NCBI RefSeq assembly: GCF_047948215.1
Contig: NC_134458.1
Coordinates: 137,996,536 to 138,060,535, forward strand
Reading direction: 5' to 3'
Source: Lycorma delicatula
Taxonomy: Eukaryota; Arthropoda; Insecta; Hemiptera; Fulgoridae
DNA length: 64,000 nucleotides
The position numbers were made by a program, and so were the translations under genes. The notes below the pieces were generated by a model that was given only the letters and a program-made list of their open reading frames with translations, was not told where the DNA came from and ran no database searches. The first letter of the stretch is position 1; each line of letters begins with the position of its first letter. Positions 34,205 through 46,555 of this stretch are shown one piece after another.

Positions 34205-36056
34205 GGGAAAAAGAAAATTTGTAATATTAATAATTGATTAAAAACAGCTATTTGTTACTCTGTTTACTAATTCTTTTTTCTTTTATCTATATTCAAGTTG
34301 TACTCTTCAGTAAACCGATTTTAATGATTCATATTCATATTTTATAGAATTAGTTCATCTGGTTGTATCGTTCTACAGTTTTTTTTTTAAGTAACTTATA
34401 GGAAAAATTTCTAAACGAAAAATTATATTATTTCTGTTGACAGTTTAACGATTTTTTTTCTTGTTTGTTCATTGTCATCGCTCTTCATTGGGTTGTTGTG
34501 CTACGATGATGTATAACTTGTGATATTTAAATTATTTTCACGCAAAAATTTAAGAAAAAATTAACGTAAAATAATAATGCATAATCCCCTTATTCTATAC
34601 TGCCTTAGTTCATATTAGGTGTCATCTAATTACATTTTTTTTTTTTTTTTATGAAGACACATGTTTTTTATTTTTGCGTTACTTGTATTTTAAATAAAAG
34701 TAAAACTAATAGACTCAATTTTTTAAAGAAATAAACTGTTTTTAAAAGCCCATTTATTTATACTGGTTATCAAAACTTTTGGTAATTTGCTTTTAATTGG
34801 TTGCCGGTTTAAAAAAATATAAATTTATAGAAGAATTGGAAATAAAATATTTTTATTTTTTAAGCCAGTTTCTTTAATTAGTTATATTTTAAGAATATTT
34901 TTATAAAAAACTATTTTTGATAATTATTTTAAAAATAAAGTACTTTAGTAAAATTTTTTAGTGTGGTATTTCTATATTAAAAAGTAATTTACGCGCTTAA
35001 AACTTAAAATTAGAATAAAACGTTTTCTGCTCAAGGAGAGAATTTTTTTATAATTTATTAATTTCATTATTATTTTTACTGCAATGTCTATGTTTTGAAT
35101 TGATATATAAATAAATATAAGTTTTATTTTATTTGTCTCTTCCGGAATAATAAAAAGAATAGTATTTTTATAATACACGTGCGCGCGCCTGCGCTGGCAT
35201 AAACAAATAGCTGTAGTTTCCCCAATTTTATATAATGAAATAAAATGGCATTTATTTATAAAAAAAAAAAAGATTAATTAAGCCTAGAACTAATAAAAAA
35301 AATAAAAAAGTATATAATGATTGATGATAATATAAGTACTACAAAAAGAGAAATGATTTTCGTTATTTATAAAACAGAACGATTTGTTTAATAACTTGCT
35401 TGATATGTCTAATCAAGGTAATGAATATTTTATTGTCAATTATAAAATTTGGAAAATTGTTTGAAATTTTTATTATTCTGCATTATTTATTTTAAAAAAT
35501 TAAATCAATTTTTTTATTTCGTTTATTTTATTTTTATTATGTGAACGTTAAATTTTATTTCATTAAGCTATCTCTAAACGACATTTTTATATTGAAAAAT
35601 GTATATATTCTATAATTATTTAGCGTAACGAAGAATGTTTGTGGTCCGTTTGTCTTTTATATAGATCTACAATTTTATTCGGTTCGTGATGAAATTTTGC
35701 TCACTAATAGTTCAAAACAAGCGGAAAATTTTTATCTACATTTCATTTTGAAAAAAAATTACCTCTTTCCTCTTTAATTTGCTCAGTATAGTCTTTAACC
35801 AACCTCAGATCTTACGATTAAGTTTAAAAAAATATAGCAAGAAAATAAAATCATTACTGTGGAAATTGATGATTATTGAAAAAATGATTTTGGAATAGTA
35901 GGACGATTAGAATTAAGAAAATAATAATATTGGGAAAATAATTATGTTAGAAAAAGGAATTTGGAAGATTAATTATTCTGGAAATTTTGCTTAGAAACAT
36001 TTGTCTCTGTACTCTTCAAACCTAGCAAAATGCTACAGAAGGAAAGAAAGACTATT

Positions 36057-36526
36057 GTTCAGATAACTCCTGTAGCCAGAAACATCGACCCGCCAAAACT
36101 ATAGAACGTAACAAAACTCATCGTAAATAATCTGTTGCCCAACAGAATAGAAGCCACGGTCATCATAGGGAATGCCTCAAGAGAAGACACGTATTTATCA
36201 TTAGCATTGCCAATACTCAGTGACACAAATATGCCTTTCGAGTTTAAACGATAGAAGTTTTCCATCCGGCTTGTATTCGTTATGAGTATCTACAAGGCAC
36301 AGGCATAGTCACTTTGTATGGCAGACATTAAGTTGGAAAGTTCCTGTTTTTCGTACGGCCCATTATAAATAGCTTGCTCAAGAGTCGGCACTAAAAATTA
36401 TTTCATTTGTATGTGCTCCGGACGGACAAACGTAAAATGTAGTGTACCGTCAAGTTATACAGTAAAAGCTTTGAGATAAATAAAACCGTTGTCGAAGTAC
36501 CATCTACTAACCCACCCTTTCAGTTC
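36057..36526 (-). pseudogene. Unidentified degenerate coding relic with membrane-like C-terminus
   Basis: A single minus-strand frame of about 156 codons is interrupted by only three stops before its final TGA: ELKGWVSRWYFDNGFIYLKA, then DGTLHFTFVRPEHIQMK, then LEQAIYNGPYEKQELSNLMS, then YRLNSKGIFVSLSIGNANDK, and a hydrophobic C-terminal segment that includes SFGGSMFLATGVI. Past that stop the same frame continues TIVFLSFCSILLGL. The amino-acid composition is balanced (Trp, Pro, Gly, Asp) and unlike the A/T-driven frames nearby, and base composition is more even than in the flanks. I do not recognise the family; a multi-pass membrane transporter is one guess from the hydrophobic end. It could be a retrocopy or a decayed exon. 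Confidence 0.4.
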
Positions 36527-38508
36527 TTATATACATGCACAAGAAATAAAGTTTTAAATGAAGCCACCTTACTGTACTCTACGTAAAGCCCGATCAACGC
36601 TGGATAATCGAACTAATTATTAATTATAAATTTAAAAAATTAGTGCAAATATATATTTTTATTTTTTTAAATATTAAGATAATTGATATTTAATAAATTG
36701 AAATATATATTTTATTATTAAAAATAAAACTTGTTCGAAAAAATCGTAAGATAATAGTTTTTCATTGTTACTTCTAAGCCGATTGCTGGTGTATATTACA
36801 ATTTTTTTTTGTGTTAGTAATATTTTTATTCAACAAAAAAAAGTTTTGTACGCAGTATACATTTAGAAAAAAAAAAATTGCAAGGTTAAATTTTATTGCA
36901 TAGGATGAACACTTAAAAATAACTATAGCTTTAATTAAATTTTTGTTTAATAACACATTTAATAATTCATTTAAAATTATACGCCGTTAACCAACCTAAA
37001 ACAAAAGAAGCTGTTGTCAATCTGAACGGTTTTTTTTTTTTAAGTATATTCCATTATTCATTTCACCAAACCCACCGATTTTTAGCGATTCTCTTATTAT
37101 TATATAAACCTAGTTCTAAATTCAGTTTCTTTCAGATAATATCAATGAAAGATTTTTGTTTTTAATAAAAAATGACTTCGTCGCAGAGACGATATGAAAA
37201 TTTTTATTATATTTTATTTTGTTGTCATCATTATTTAATATTGGGTTACTATAGCGTAATGATATAACTTGGATTTATTCTGATATTGTATAAAATTTAT
37301 ACGAAGTTTCAAGAAACTTATAACAATAGTATGGAAAATATAACAATACATATCTCAAATTCCAGATAATCTTAGTTAATCTGTATGAACTTAATGTTGT
37401 TTCCCGGTAGTTATGTTCTTATTTTTATCAGGATAACATTTTTGTATTTCTGGCGAATAGATTTTCCGTTTATTATTTTTTTTTAGGGAACTTAGATTTA
37501 AAAAATGTAACACTAAAATTGTAAAAGAAATTATAAAAACATAAATAAATAAAATGGATTTATAAAAATGCACTGTTACTTGTAAACTATTATTACGTAT
37601 TTAATTTTATTATATTATAAACTTTTTTTTAAGTTAACAATGAAATAAAGATTTTAAAGTCATTTTTTTAATTTGGGTTTGAATTAAAAAACCCCATAGT
37701 TTAAAGATGATTTGAATTATATTTTAAACCGAATTTTATACAGTTTGTTTTTGTTCAGCTATAGTAAGAGAAAATTTTAATAAATTATAAATTTCCCAAA
37801 ATTATTTCCATTACTGAATATAATTTATTATTTTTTAAAATTATTTTAGTTAAATAATTAATAAATTAAATTTTGTAATTCCAAAGACTAAACTCATCTT
37901 TATAAAACATGAATCTTATATATATTATGATACAATATAATGTACTGTTATTTGTAATAAAAATGACATTATTATGATTATGACGTAACATTGACTTTAT
38001 ATTGATGAAATAAATAATTAAATCATTCAAGGTAAATGAATGCAAGTATGACAGCCACTTTATATAAGTCAGTCAAATGTGATATGTTCATAATTTACTC
38101 ATGTACTATATTAATCTTTTAGAGAAAAAAAACGTAAAATCTGTGTTGGTGTGTGTATGTGTAAAGTTGTTATAATGTAGTAGATAGGATGTAAAGATCT
38201 TTTTAACTGACAAGAACGTCACGTACTACTTGACAAGTTTGTAAAGAATTATGTTAACTGAATGTAATATTGCAATAGCAATAACAGTAATAATGTATTG
38301 CACTTAAAATAATATTAAGTCTTTTCTCAGTTAACTTCTGTTAAGTTAATGATAATAAATCATAACTAATAACTTAAATAGTTTTTATTTATTTAAATAT
38401 TATATTTACTATCAATTTCACTTCATAAATTGAAATGATCTAATCTTTACATAAGTTATGAAAAGAATGGTAGGAAGTATATTTCCATAGAGTATTAACG
38501 AAAACGTT

Positions 38509-38542
<34 letters not shown>

Positions 38543-39098
38543 GTAAAACAAAAAAGAAACTCTAAAGATTATTAATTAAAAATCTAAAATTTGAAGCTTA
38601 ATCGCTAACATAAATATAATAATAATAAATAAAAAAACAATTAAAGTAAATTATAGTCTTAAAAATATCTGAAGCTATCTACTTAGAAATATAAACATTT
38701 ATTTAAAAGAAATGAATTATAAAATAAAAAAAGAAATTCATACTACATGAAAAAAACCAGGAAATAAAAAAAATAAAAAATAAAAACTGAAAATAATTAT
38801 ATAATTACGACATCCTGTATTGGGATGAATTAATATTTAAATTAAATATACTGTAATGTTAGAAAAAAATTACGCTCAAAATATTGTATTATTATTATTA
38901 TTATTATTAGAAAGTTGTGTTAGTTATGGATCAGGAATTCAGGTGTAAAATAAACATCAAAAGGAAATGATTTTAACCGTGGAAATGAATGTTTTTCTTT
39001 AATGATATGAATTTTTTATATAGTAGACCGTAATTATAGAAAAATGCTGTATTTTAGATAAATAATTTTTTTTATTTGAAAGAGCGGGCATTCAAATA
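36527..39098. other. AT-rich noncoding stretch
   Basis: No gene recognised. It includes poly-T/A runs, a TA microsatellite at about 38508-38542 and a TTA run at about 38889-38908. Confidence 0.6.
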
Positions 39099-39254
39099 AA
39101 TGACATCTATCATTAGCTAATGACAGCTATCATTAGCCCGGTGGAAATCGGTAGCATACGAAAAGATGAAAAGCCTGACCGGGATTCAAACCTGGAACCT
39201 CCACATGAAATGTCGAGACGCATCTACACAGCCACGGAGGTCGACTGACATCTT
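39099..39254 (-). repeat. tRNA-derived SINE, Glu-like family, copy 2
   Basis: On the minus strand it starts GTCGACCTCCGTGGCTGTGT, followed by a CATTTCATG anticodon-arm-like stretch and a B-box (plus strand GGGATTCAAACCT, 39181-39193). The 3' tail contains two near-identical units with TATCATTAGC. TGACATCT occurs on both sides (about 39100-39107 and 39247-39254), a possible 8-bp target duplication. Confidence 0.7.
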
Positions 39255-39259
39255 TTTAA

Positions 39260-39725
39260 TGTGAAAAAGAAGAGTAAAATCAAGAAATTTAAATAATTAA
39301 GAAGAATAAAGTAAGTAATAGGAAAACTCGAATTAAAGGAACAGGATATAGAGAAGAATGATAAAAAAGAGAATAAGAATAAGAAAACTGCAGGTGGAAG
39401 AGATGACGAAATCTAAGAAGGAAAATAAGGAAGTAAAAGAACAGACATTCTAAATAGAGAAGGAAAATGATTAAAAAAGAAAATACATACCAGAAAAGGG
39501 AAGGTAGAAGTAAAAATAAGAAAAACAAAAATAAGAGAAAAAAAATTGAAGTCGTAAGAGAACTTATACAAGAAGCAACAATAAGAAGGGAACCAAAATC
39601 CCAACCATCCGAGAAACAAACTAAATATATATATATATATAAAAGAACAACAAATAAAAATAATTTATTGAAGGAAAAAAGATGTAATAGTAGAGAAATA
39701 GAAACAAAGAGAAAATTATTGTTAT
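39260..39725. other. Purine-rich tract
   Basis: About 460 bases with very strong purine bias on the plus strand (A and G dominate, few C or T), ending near a short TA run at about 39625-39641. The open frames here encode Lys/Glu/Arg-rich low-complexity strings and I do not regard them as genes. Confidence 0.7.
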
Positions 39726-39727
39726 AA

Positions 39728-41805
39728 TTACACTGATCAACATTGATTTTGTTAAATGAGAGTGAATAACTTATTTTCGTAATATTTTTAATGCTGATTT
39801 CAAATATGAAATCAGAATTATTCTGTCCGGCTTAGTTTTTTTTGTAAGTACCATTCTTATTTTCAAGTTGTATCATGCATGAACAACATTTTGTGAACGT
39901 ATTTATTATATTATTTATCAACTAAATAGCTTTTGTTTATTTATTACAGTCCCTTAATTGTTGTCGCATTGATTTTTTAGACATTAGTCATGATGTTTAT
40001 TATTTTCACCCATTAGTTTATGGCTATTAAGTTAATGTACGAGTAGAAAATTAAATTTTCCAGGAACAATTCGTTTAGTTCATATAATTCACGGATTAAT
40101 ATTTACTTTAGGTTAAGGATTTTCACTTAAACCTTCCCATAACAGATAAAGGATAAAAGGGATTAAACTTGTATTCATTAATTTTCATTTATTATCTGCC
40201 CGATGATGAAATTTTAAAATTCAGCACAGATTATAACTCCATTATTCTATGAAAACATATTTGGAATTTCCGTCTAGACACCCCAAGTGGGTGAATTTTA
40301 TAATCATCATGTATTCTGCAATGTAATATTATTTATAGAAACTAGAACTAAATTTTGAAAGTAATAGTAATAATAGCTGAAAATAAAAATTGTGATTTCC
40401 TTTTTAGTTATCTTTTAATTTTCTGATTCCAGTGGATATTTTTAATTTATTAAATATAAACTAAACATTTGTCACAGGTGGTTAATGTGAAATTCGATAT
40501 CTGTATTTTTAAACCACCCTTATGGAACTGAATATGGATAAATGGTTTTCATGCTTTAATTTCATATTCTAAAAAAAAGTGGAAATTTTTTTCTAATATT
40601 AGGTAATGGATTAAATTTAACATAAGATAACCATTTATACTTCCCGTTAACAGATCTAATCTCAAATTGATTTGACCATGCAATTTTAAAATGTAAATAT
40701 AAAATATTTTCATAATTTTCAAAGAATAGCACGTATAAAAATTTTAGCTTAAATATTCAGTATCGTAGTTGTGAAGGACTTTATATCTTCTTGTAATAGT
40801 ATACAAAGTTAAAGATTACAATTTAAGTAACATTTTTTTAAAAATAAAAATTATTCTTTTATGGATCTCATTTCTAAAAAAATTAAGTTCTTTGACCATT
40901 CAAAACTTGACAGTAACAAAGCACGTAATAGGGCTTTCCATTCTAATTCATTAGACCGCTCATTAATTATTACGTTCTCGAAGTTAAGGTTGTTAGACAG
41001 CCAGCAGGAGTCTGTATAGTAAATTAATATTAATCATATTGACTTACAGTGTTGTCCACATGCTGCTTAGACGGAAGATTTACTAAAAGAGACTAAGAAA
41101 TGAATCATCGATATACAAAAATATTTTTTATTTATTTATGACCTTACGTATTATAATCTTATAGAATATTTCTTTCCTCTTGTACATGAGACAAATATAG
41201 AATTTCTTTAAAGATTTTATGATTTAAAAAAAATGATTGTATTATGTTTGATTTTATCAATCTCATAACATATATATGCATATATAAAGGTGATATACGT
41301 TACATTCATGAAGAATGTAACGTACTTTTCGGACATGTTCTATTGGTGAAAATAAAAAAGAAAGTTCATATAAACATCGATTCAAAAACTCTGTGTTAGT
41401 GAGTGTTGGCTGGCGAAAGATTTCGCCCTGATTTCTGCGCTTAAAAATTAAGCCAGACTGTAGTTCTTGGGATTCAAATTAAGGGATAAATTATATGAAA
41501 TTTGACCTGAAAAATTAAAAAAAATTATTTACCAAAACTGTGTTTTTCGTAGGTTTTGAGAAATCTAGATTAAAAAACAAAAGATTCGGATCGAAAAACA
41601 AACTATTTTATATTTGGCGTAAGATAACTTTGGTAATGGGTAATGAACACATAAAAGTTTTAAACAGAACTCGTAGATAATGTGATTCTGAGTAAAGTGG
41701 TACGAATAAAAGCACGAAAAGTAAATACAAACGGAAGAATTTCCAAGTTTAATAAAAACAAAACATATCAAAATTTTGCAGATTTTAACTAGTCAGAAAT
41801 CTATG

Positions 41806-41846
<41 letters not shown>

Positions 41847-42619
41847 CATATATATATATACACGTATATATATGTATGTATAAAACAAATGAGAAAGTAC
41901 GAATAGTATATAGTAATAATGCTGTAGTTAAAAGATTAGTTCACACTAAAAATGAACGAAGAGTAATAAAAGAGCGGAAAATTACTGATGACTAAAATAG
42001 TCTAATACGGAAATATTATTATTATTTAGAAAACTAACTTTTCTTCATTAATTAAATTTATAAATTAATAAAGTTATGAAAATAATAAAATTAAAATCGA
42101 TTGTCGTGAGAAGTGAGTCAAATTTAATTTCAACATTAATATGATTAAAATATAGGTTATAAAATGTTAAAGAAAGGATCTGAAGAAATAATTATTAAGA
42201 CAGAAGAACTCAATTTACGGGAAGTGGGAGAATTTTGTTATTTTGCTAATAATTTTAGAAGGGTAGATAAAGTAATGGAAATATTAAAACCCATTTAAAC
42301 GTAAAAGATATTTTTGAAATGTTATGCTTTACAGTATTAAAACATTTTTCCTAGGAAATATCGCTAAAAATTCAAATTATTGAGGTCATAATGAATAGCA
42401 GGGAAAAAATTATGGCAGAATCTTGTGAAAAGATGAAGTTGATCGGTTAATTATATATAATATTATATTTGCAGATAGAAGGTTACGTATAAGGCAAAAA
42501 CTGAAGAAAAAAACATTAGAATATATAGAACAAATAGGGTGTAATAAATAAAAAAATGCGAACTATTGCACGAATTTCTCGGCTATTAATGATAGAAAAT
42601 TTGAGTTTGAGCAAGAGAA
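39728..42619. other. AT-rich noncoding stretch
   Basis: No gene recognised. It contains the 11-bp-arm hairpin ACGTTACATTC at 41297-41323 and a compound TA/TG/CA microsatellite at about 41806-41880. Confidence 0.55.
41806..41880. repeat. Compound TA-rich microsatellite
   Basis: A long TA run is interrupted by TGTATA, TACATA and CACGTATA units. Confidence 0.95.
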
Positions 42620-44690
42620 CAAAATAATAGAATACATTTTTTTTATAGGTGGGAAATAAATCTTCAGAAAAATGTTTCAAAAATATTCATGTACTGTGTT
42701 AAGTACAAATTTGCTTAGGCAAATTTTTCTCTAAATCTAACATCTCCTTCATTCAGTCATAGTGTTCTGCCATTAGGGTAGCTCCTGTCACGTCTGGTTG
42801 CTCTCCACCTTATTTTATCCTTTTCTAACCTGTTTGTTTCAGTTTATTTTCCCTTTTCATAATCCCTTCCATCATTTGAAAATTTTCCTTCCATTCACCA
42901 AGCCTTCTATCACAGCCACTAATAAACAGCTTCTTCTCATATAATGTTGTAGCCTGTTCCTTTTCCTATATTCAATCACATTTAGCATTTTCCTGTTTTC
43001 CCCCCGATTCAACTTAATACTTCCTCATATGTTAAATGGTCTTATCACCCGACATTTATCATTCTTCTCCACACCCACATCTCAAATGCCTCAATTTGTT
43101 TTCTGCTTGCCTTTCTCATCGTCCATGAATAAAATATCTCATTAATATCTTCCTTATTGCTAAGTTTAACTTTCCACACAGCAGGTCTTCCCTTCTCATT
43201 AAATGCTTGCTTGCTTCTTGATATTCTTGTTTTAATTTCTACTATGCAAGTCAGGCCATCGGTTATAAAATATTGGAATTTCTTCATCTGCTCTAAAACT
43301 TTATTTCCTATATTAATCTTAATTCTCTCCTCTTTTCCATCTAATAAAATACATTTTGTCTTCTTTTTATTGATTCTCATACCCTGACTTTCGCAAATTT
43401 CATTTAATTATCAAGCTTTTCATTTAATTTACTTGGTTGTTCCACCAGTACCGCCATGTCATCAGCAAAACGTATATATTCTATTCCTTTTCCCCCGATC
43501 TTTATTCCTCTTTTCCCATTCAGACAGCATTTAATCACTTATTCCAGATATATCCTAAAGGATATATGTATATTTCAGTTATACACTGACACTTAAGGTG
43601 TATATTCCAAGATATATACTGATACTGACTTGCAGCACTCCTGCCTTACTCCCCTTCCAATTCCTGCACTTCCTATCATTTCATCTCCAACCCTCACTTC
43701 TATTTTCTAGTTATAGTACAGTCCTTTTATTGGGCACCTCTCTTTCCAGTCAACACCCTTCTTTTTTTAAAATTAACTGTAAGTAATTTATCCCATTTAA
43801 CTCTGGCAAACGTCTTTTCTAGATCGACAAATGCAACATACACTCTCCGCCTCCTTTCCATGTATCTCTCACCTATTACTCGTAGCAGCCCTGTAGCATC
43901 CTTTGTTCTAACATCTCTTCTAAACCCATACTGTTCTTCCTCAATACTGCCGTCCAATTTATTACATATACTCGTATTTAGAATCCTTAATAGTAACTTA
44001 GCTGCATGTGATATTAGGCTAATCGTTCTATATTCTTCAAACTTCTTTGTATTTCATTTCATACCTTACACCCTATCCCCATCAATAAAGGTTAAAATAA
44101 GGAAAATAACATTTTCAAAAATAGTTTTCTGCATTTTAGATCCGGGATTTAAAATTTTTTTAAAAATTTGTAAGCCATTCTTGATATCTCTTTATTTGAA
44201 GCTTTATATTTTTCAAAACATCTTTGGAAAATATTAAAACGGAAGGGAGATAGAGCTAAAGAAGAAAAAACATTTTTTAATTTTGGATTATTTATGTATG
44301 AATTGTAGGTAAAAAATTAGTTTTAATAAGTTTTCTCTAAAATGCGTGTGAAGAAAAATCGAAATTGGGGTTTTCGCGATATCCCCCACCGCCTTAACGA
44401 ATTTTGAAAAAAAAACTTAATTTGATCAATGCACCACACAAATATATATGAGACATGTTTGAAAAAAATCGGTTTCGTTAATACTGAGATGTAAGGCTAA
44501 ACGCAGTGCTACACACACACACACGTACATACGTTCGCATATACAAACATAGATATGTTTTTTTGGTCTAGATGAACTAGTTGATATTTAAAACTTTAAT
44601 ATTTGCAAAAAATCCGATATGCTATTTTTGACATTATCACCGTACTTTTCCCAATAATACAGCTATATAAATATAATCTAAACATGTAAT
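42620..44690 (+). repeat. F4 dispersed repeat, copy 2 (split by a LINE)
   Basis: The left part (42620-42752) matches 50340-50455: GGGAAATAAAT, AAAAATATTCATG, CTCTAAATCTAACATCTCCT. The right part (44073-44690) resumes at the next base of the repeat: TAAAATAAGGAAAATAAC, ACGGAAGGGAGATAGAGC, TTTTCTCTAAAATG, AATCGAAATTG, CACCGTACTTTTCCC. The sequence between is the LINE relic listed separately. Confidence 0.8.
42753..44072 (-). pseudogene. LINE ORF2 reverse transcriptase relic nested in F4
   Basis: The minus-strand translation begins EEYRTISLISHAAKLLLRIL (near 44040), continues SIEEEQYGFRRDVRTKDATG and VYVAFVDLEKTF (first catalytic block, about 43830), then YIRFADDMAVLVEQP with the catalytic FADD box at 43458-43469. 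It then gives YGMRINKKKTKCILL and IEAFEMWVWRRM (about 43080), the conserved C-terminal block. Stops and frameshifts separate these parts, and the region between the first Asp block and FADD is shortened. ORF1 and the endonuclease are absent. The ends coincide with a break in the F4 repeat, flanked by similar sequence (CATCTCCTTCAT at 42741-42752; CTATCCCCATCAAT at 44073-44086), a likely diverged target-site duplication. RT identity is firm; the clade is not assigned. Confidence 0.88.
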
Positions 44691-45179
44691 AAAATGATAC
44701 TAGGGTCGTCCCTGTGCGCGCATCATTCAAAAACTACTGAACAGATTTTAATAAAACTTTGCAGATTTATACCTTAGAGGTTTGGTCATTATCTCCAGTT
44801 ATAATTATCACGATATTCCTAATGGGGTTATGATATTAAATAAATTCATTAAAAAATTGAATTAATCTTTTTATTTTTAATATGAGATACAAATATTATG
44901 AAGTAAAATGATTAATTTTTTTCTTTAATGAATATCTATAAAATATTTAATATATTATTAGTTTATTAATTAATTATTATTATTATTATTGTTATTATTA
45001 GCTTAAATTAGCGTATTTAGCGAAATTTTATGGATTTTGATTGTCGATATCGGATTATGAAAAGTTAAAAAAATATGCCTTCAAGAAATAGAAGTTACCT
45101 TTCTTATTACTGAAATTCTGCTAAAAAAATGACAGTACCTCGGTCCTCTGAAATAGCTAAAGTGCGTGATTCTCAGTTA
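44691..45179. other. AT-rich stretch with a repeat-like start
   Basis: About 44700-44840 carries ACTACTGAACAGATTTTAAT and AAAACTTTGCAGATTTATAC, phrases typical of dispersed insect repeats; no second copy was found in this window. The rest is AT-rich, with TTA repeats near 44977-45000. Confidence 0.45.
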
Positions 45180-45540
45180 GCTGCTGATGGAGGCACTACA
45201 CCCAGGCACGAGCTGTAGCTTTGTCTACAGCAGGAACGTATCAGAGCTACTACATCAAGAACGAGGGAAAAGTTGGAGGAAAGAGAGCTTTTCAGGCTTT
45301 AATTGTTATTTATCAGTATTATTCTCACAACAAATGAGTATAACGAACACATCGGACGTCCAGACGTCTTGGCTTGACGGGAAGGGCGAGCGGGATGGTA
45401 TGGCGACTTGAATCGCCACAAGGTGGGTGTCTTCTCCTACGGGGTTGAAATGGGGAAGTAACATCTTTAGGTTAAAAAGATTACTAAAGAAAAATAGCAT
45501 CAAATCAGACAACTGAATGGTGGCCCAAAAACCGACAAGT
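45180..45540. other. GC-richer unassigned patch
   Basis: Composition is more even than the flanks, with GGAGGCACTACACCCAGG and GGGAAGGGCGAGCGGGATGG stretches. Two short open frames (plus 45187-45411, minus 45306-45512) oppose each other and neither resembles a known protein. A decayed transposon or an untranslated region are possible. Confidence 0.35.
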
Positions 45541-46269
45541 TAGATAAATCTATTAATTAAATTGTATTTTATTCTATTTTAATAAAATAAATGAATAAAG
45601 TAATTATATTAATACAGTTTATGATAATATAAATTGATATCTGATCATTAAACAGATGAAGAAAGAAATTATTGTTTAATTATTAGATGGTTATTGATAA
45701 AAATGTTTTAAACTATACTACCGTATTTAGACAATTTTATGTTTAATAATTATTATTAATGAGAAGGTTTGTTCATATTCATAGGCTAGTTTTTAAATAT
45801 TAAATGTTTTAATTAAATTCTTGTTAATGTTTTTATTTTTTTACTATAATTTATATACATAAAATGAAGTGGTAGTAATTACGATATACTTTAATCAGGA
45901 TGTAAGCGATAAATATAAATAAATGAAATTTAATAGGCTGAATGACCTAAAAATCTTCTTTTATTCGGATTATTAGTTCTAAAATATAATAAAATAAATA
46001 TAATTTTATATTTTTTTACAATCAAATTGATTTTTTTAATCTTATATTTTTATCGTCCTTCATATACAAACTTTATTATAAATTGAGGAAAAGCAGTAAT
46101 AATAGTGGATAGCAATAATGGTAGGATTCTTTCAGTTGCAATACAATGCGATGAAATAACGTCTTGGTTTAAGTATTGATGAGAATATTTCTTGAAAATT
46201 ATGTATAAAAGCTCGGTGAAAATATTTGGAATATTTCTTAAGAACTTTTAACAGATTGAAATATATTTT
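45541..46269. other. AT-rich noncoding stretch
   Basis: Nothing recognised. Confidence 0.6.
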
Positions 46270-46555
46270 CCTACGTAACTTATAGCCCAACACCGGACTG
46301 TTCTAGTGGAACTCGTCGTAGCAAAACAGCTGATTTTCAAAGTCAAAGGTTCTGAGGTTCAAATCCTAGTAAAAGCTAGCTGATTTTATATGGATTTGAA
46401 TACTAGAACACTGAATATCGATTTACATTAGCGGTTGGGATTTAATTAACCACAAATCTCACGAATGGTCGGCGTGTGTCTGCGCAAGACTACATCTCAT
46501 TTACATGTCATACATACCATCTTCATCTCATTGGGCCGTGGGAGGAATTGTTTAT
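46270..46555 (+). repeat. SINE family B, copy 3
   Basis: It has the tRNA-like head CAGCTGATTTTCAAAGTC and a B-box GGTTCAAATCCTAG (46356-46369), then GGATTTGAATACT, a GGGATTTAATTAACC block and AATGGTCGGCGTG. The 3' end is more diverged than in the 28.8 kb copy. The head is the best preserved of the four copies. Confidence 0.75.

Larger units (their letters stand above)
29991..36056. other. Long AT-rich noncoding stretch
   Basis: No gene was recognised over 6 kb. It holds microsatellites at 31277-31319 and 34139-34204, a duplicated 19-mer at 33697-33752, and a slightly GC-richer patch at about 33800-34090 that may be an old repeat. A CACGTGCGCGCGCC patch lies at 35176. Confidence 0.5.

Noticed and set aside
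39467..39727. Lys-rich open frame, and opposing Phe/Leu-rich frames on the minus strand
   Set aside because: Both are products of the purine-rich tract; composition alone explains them.
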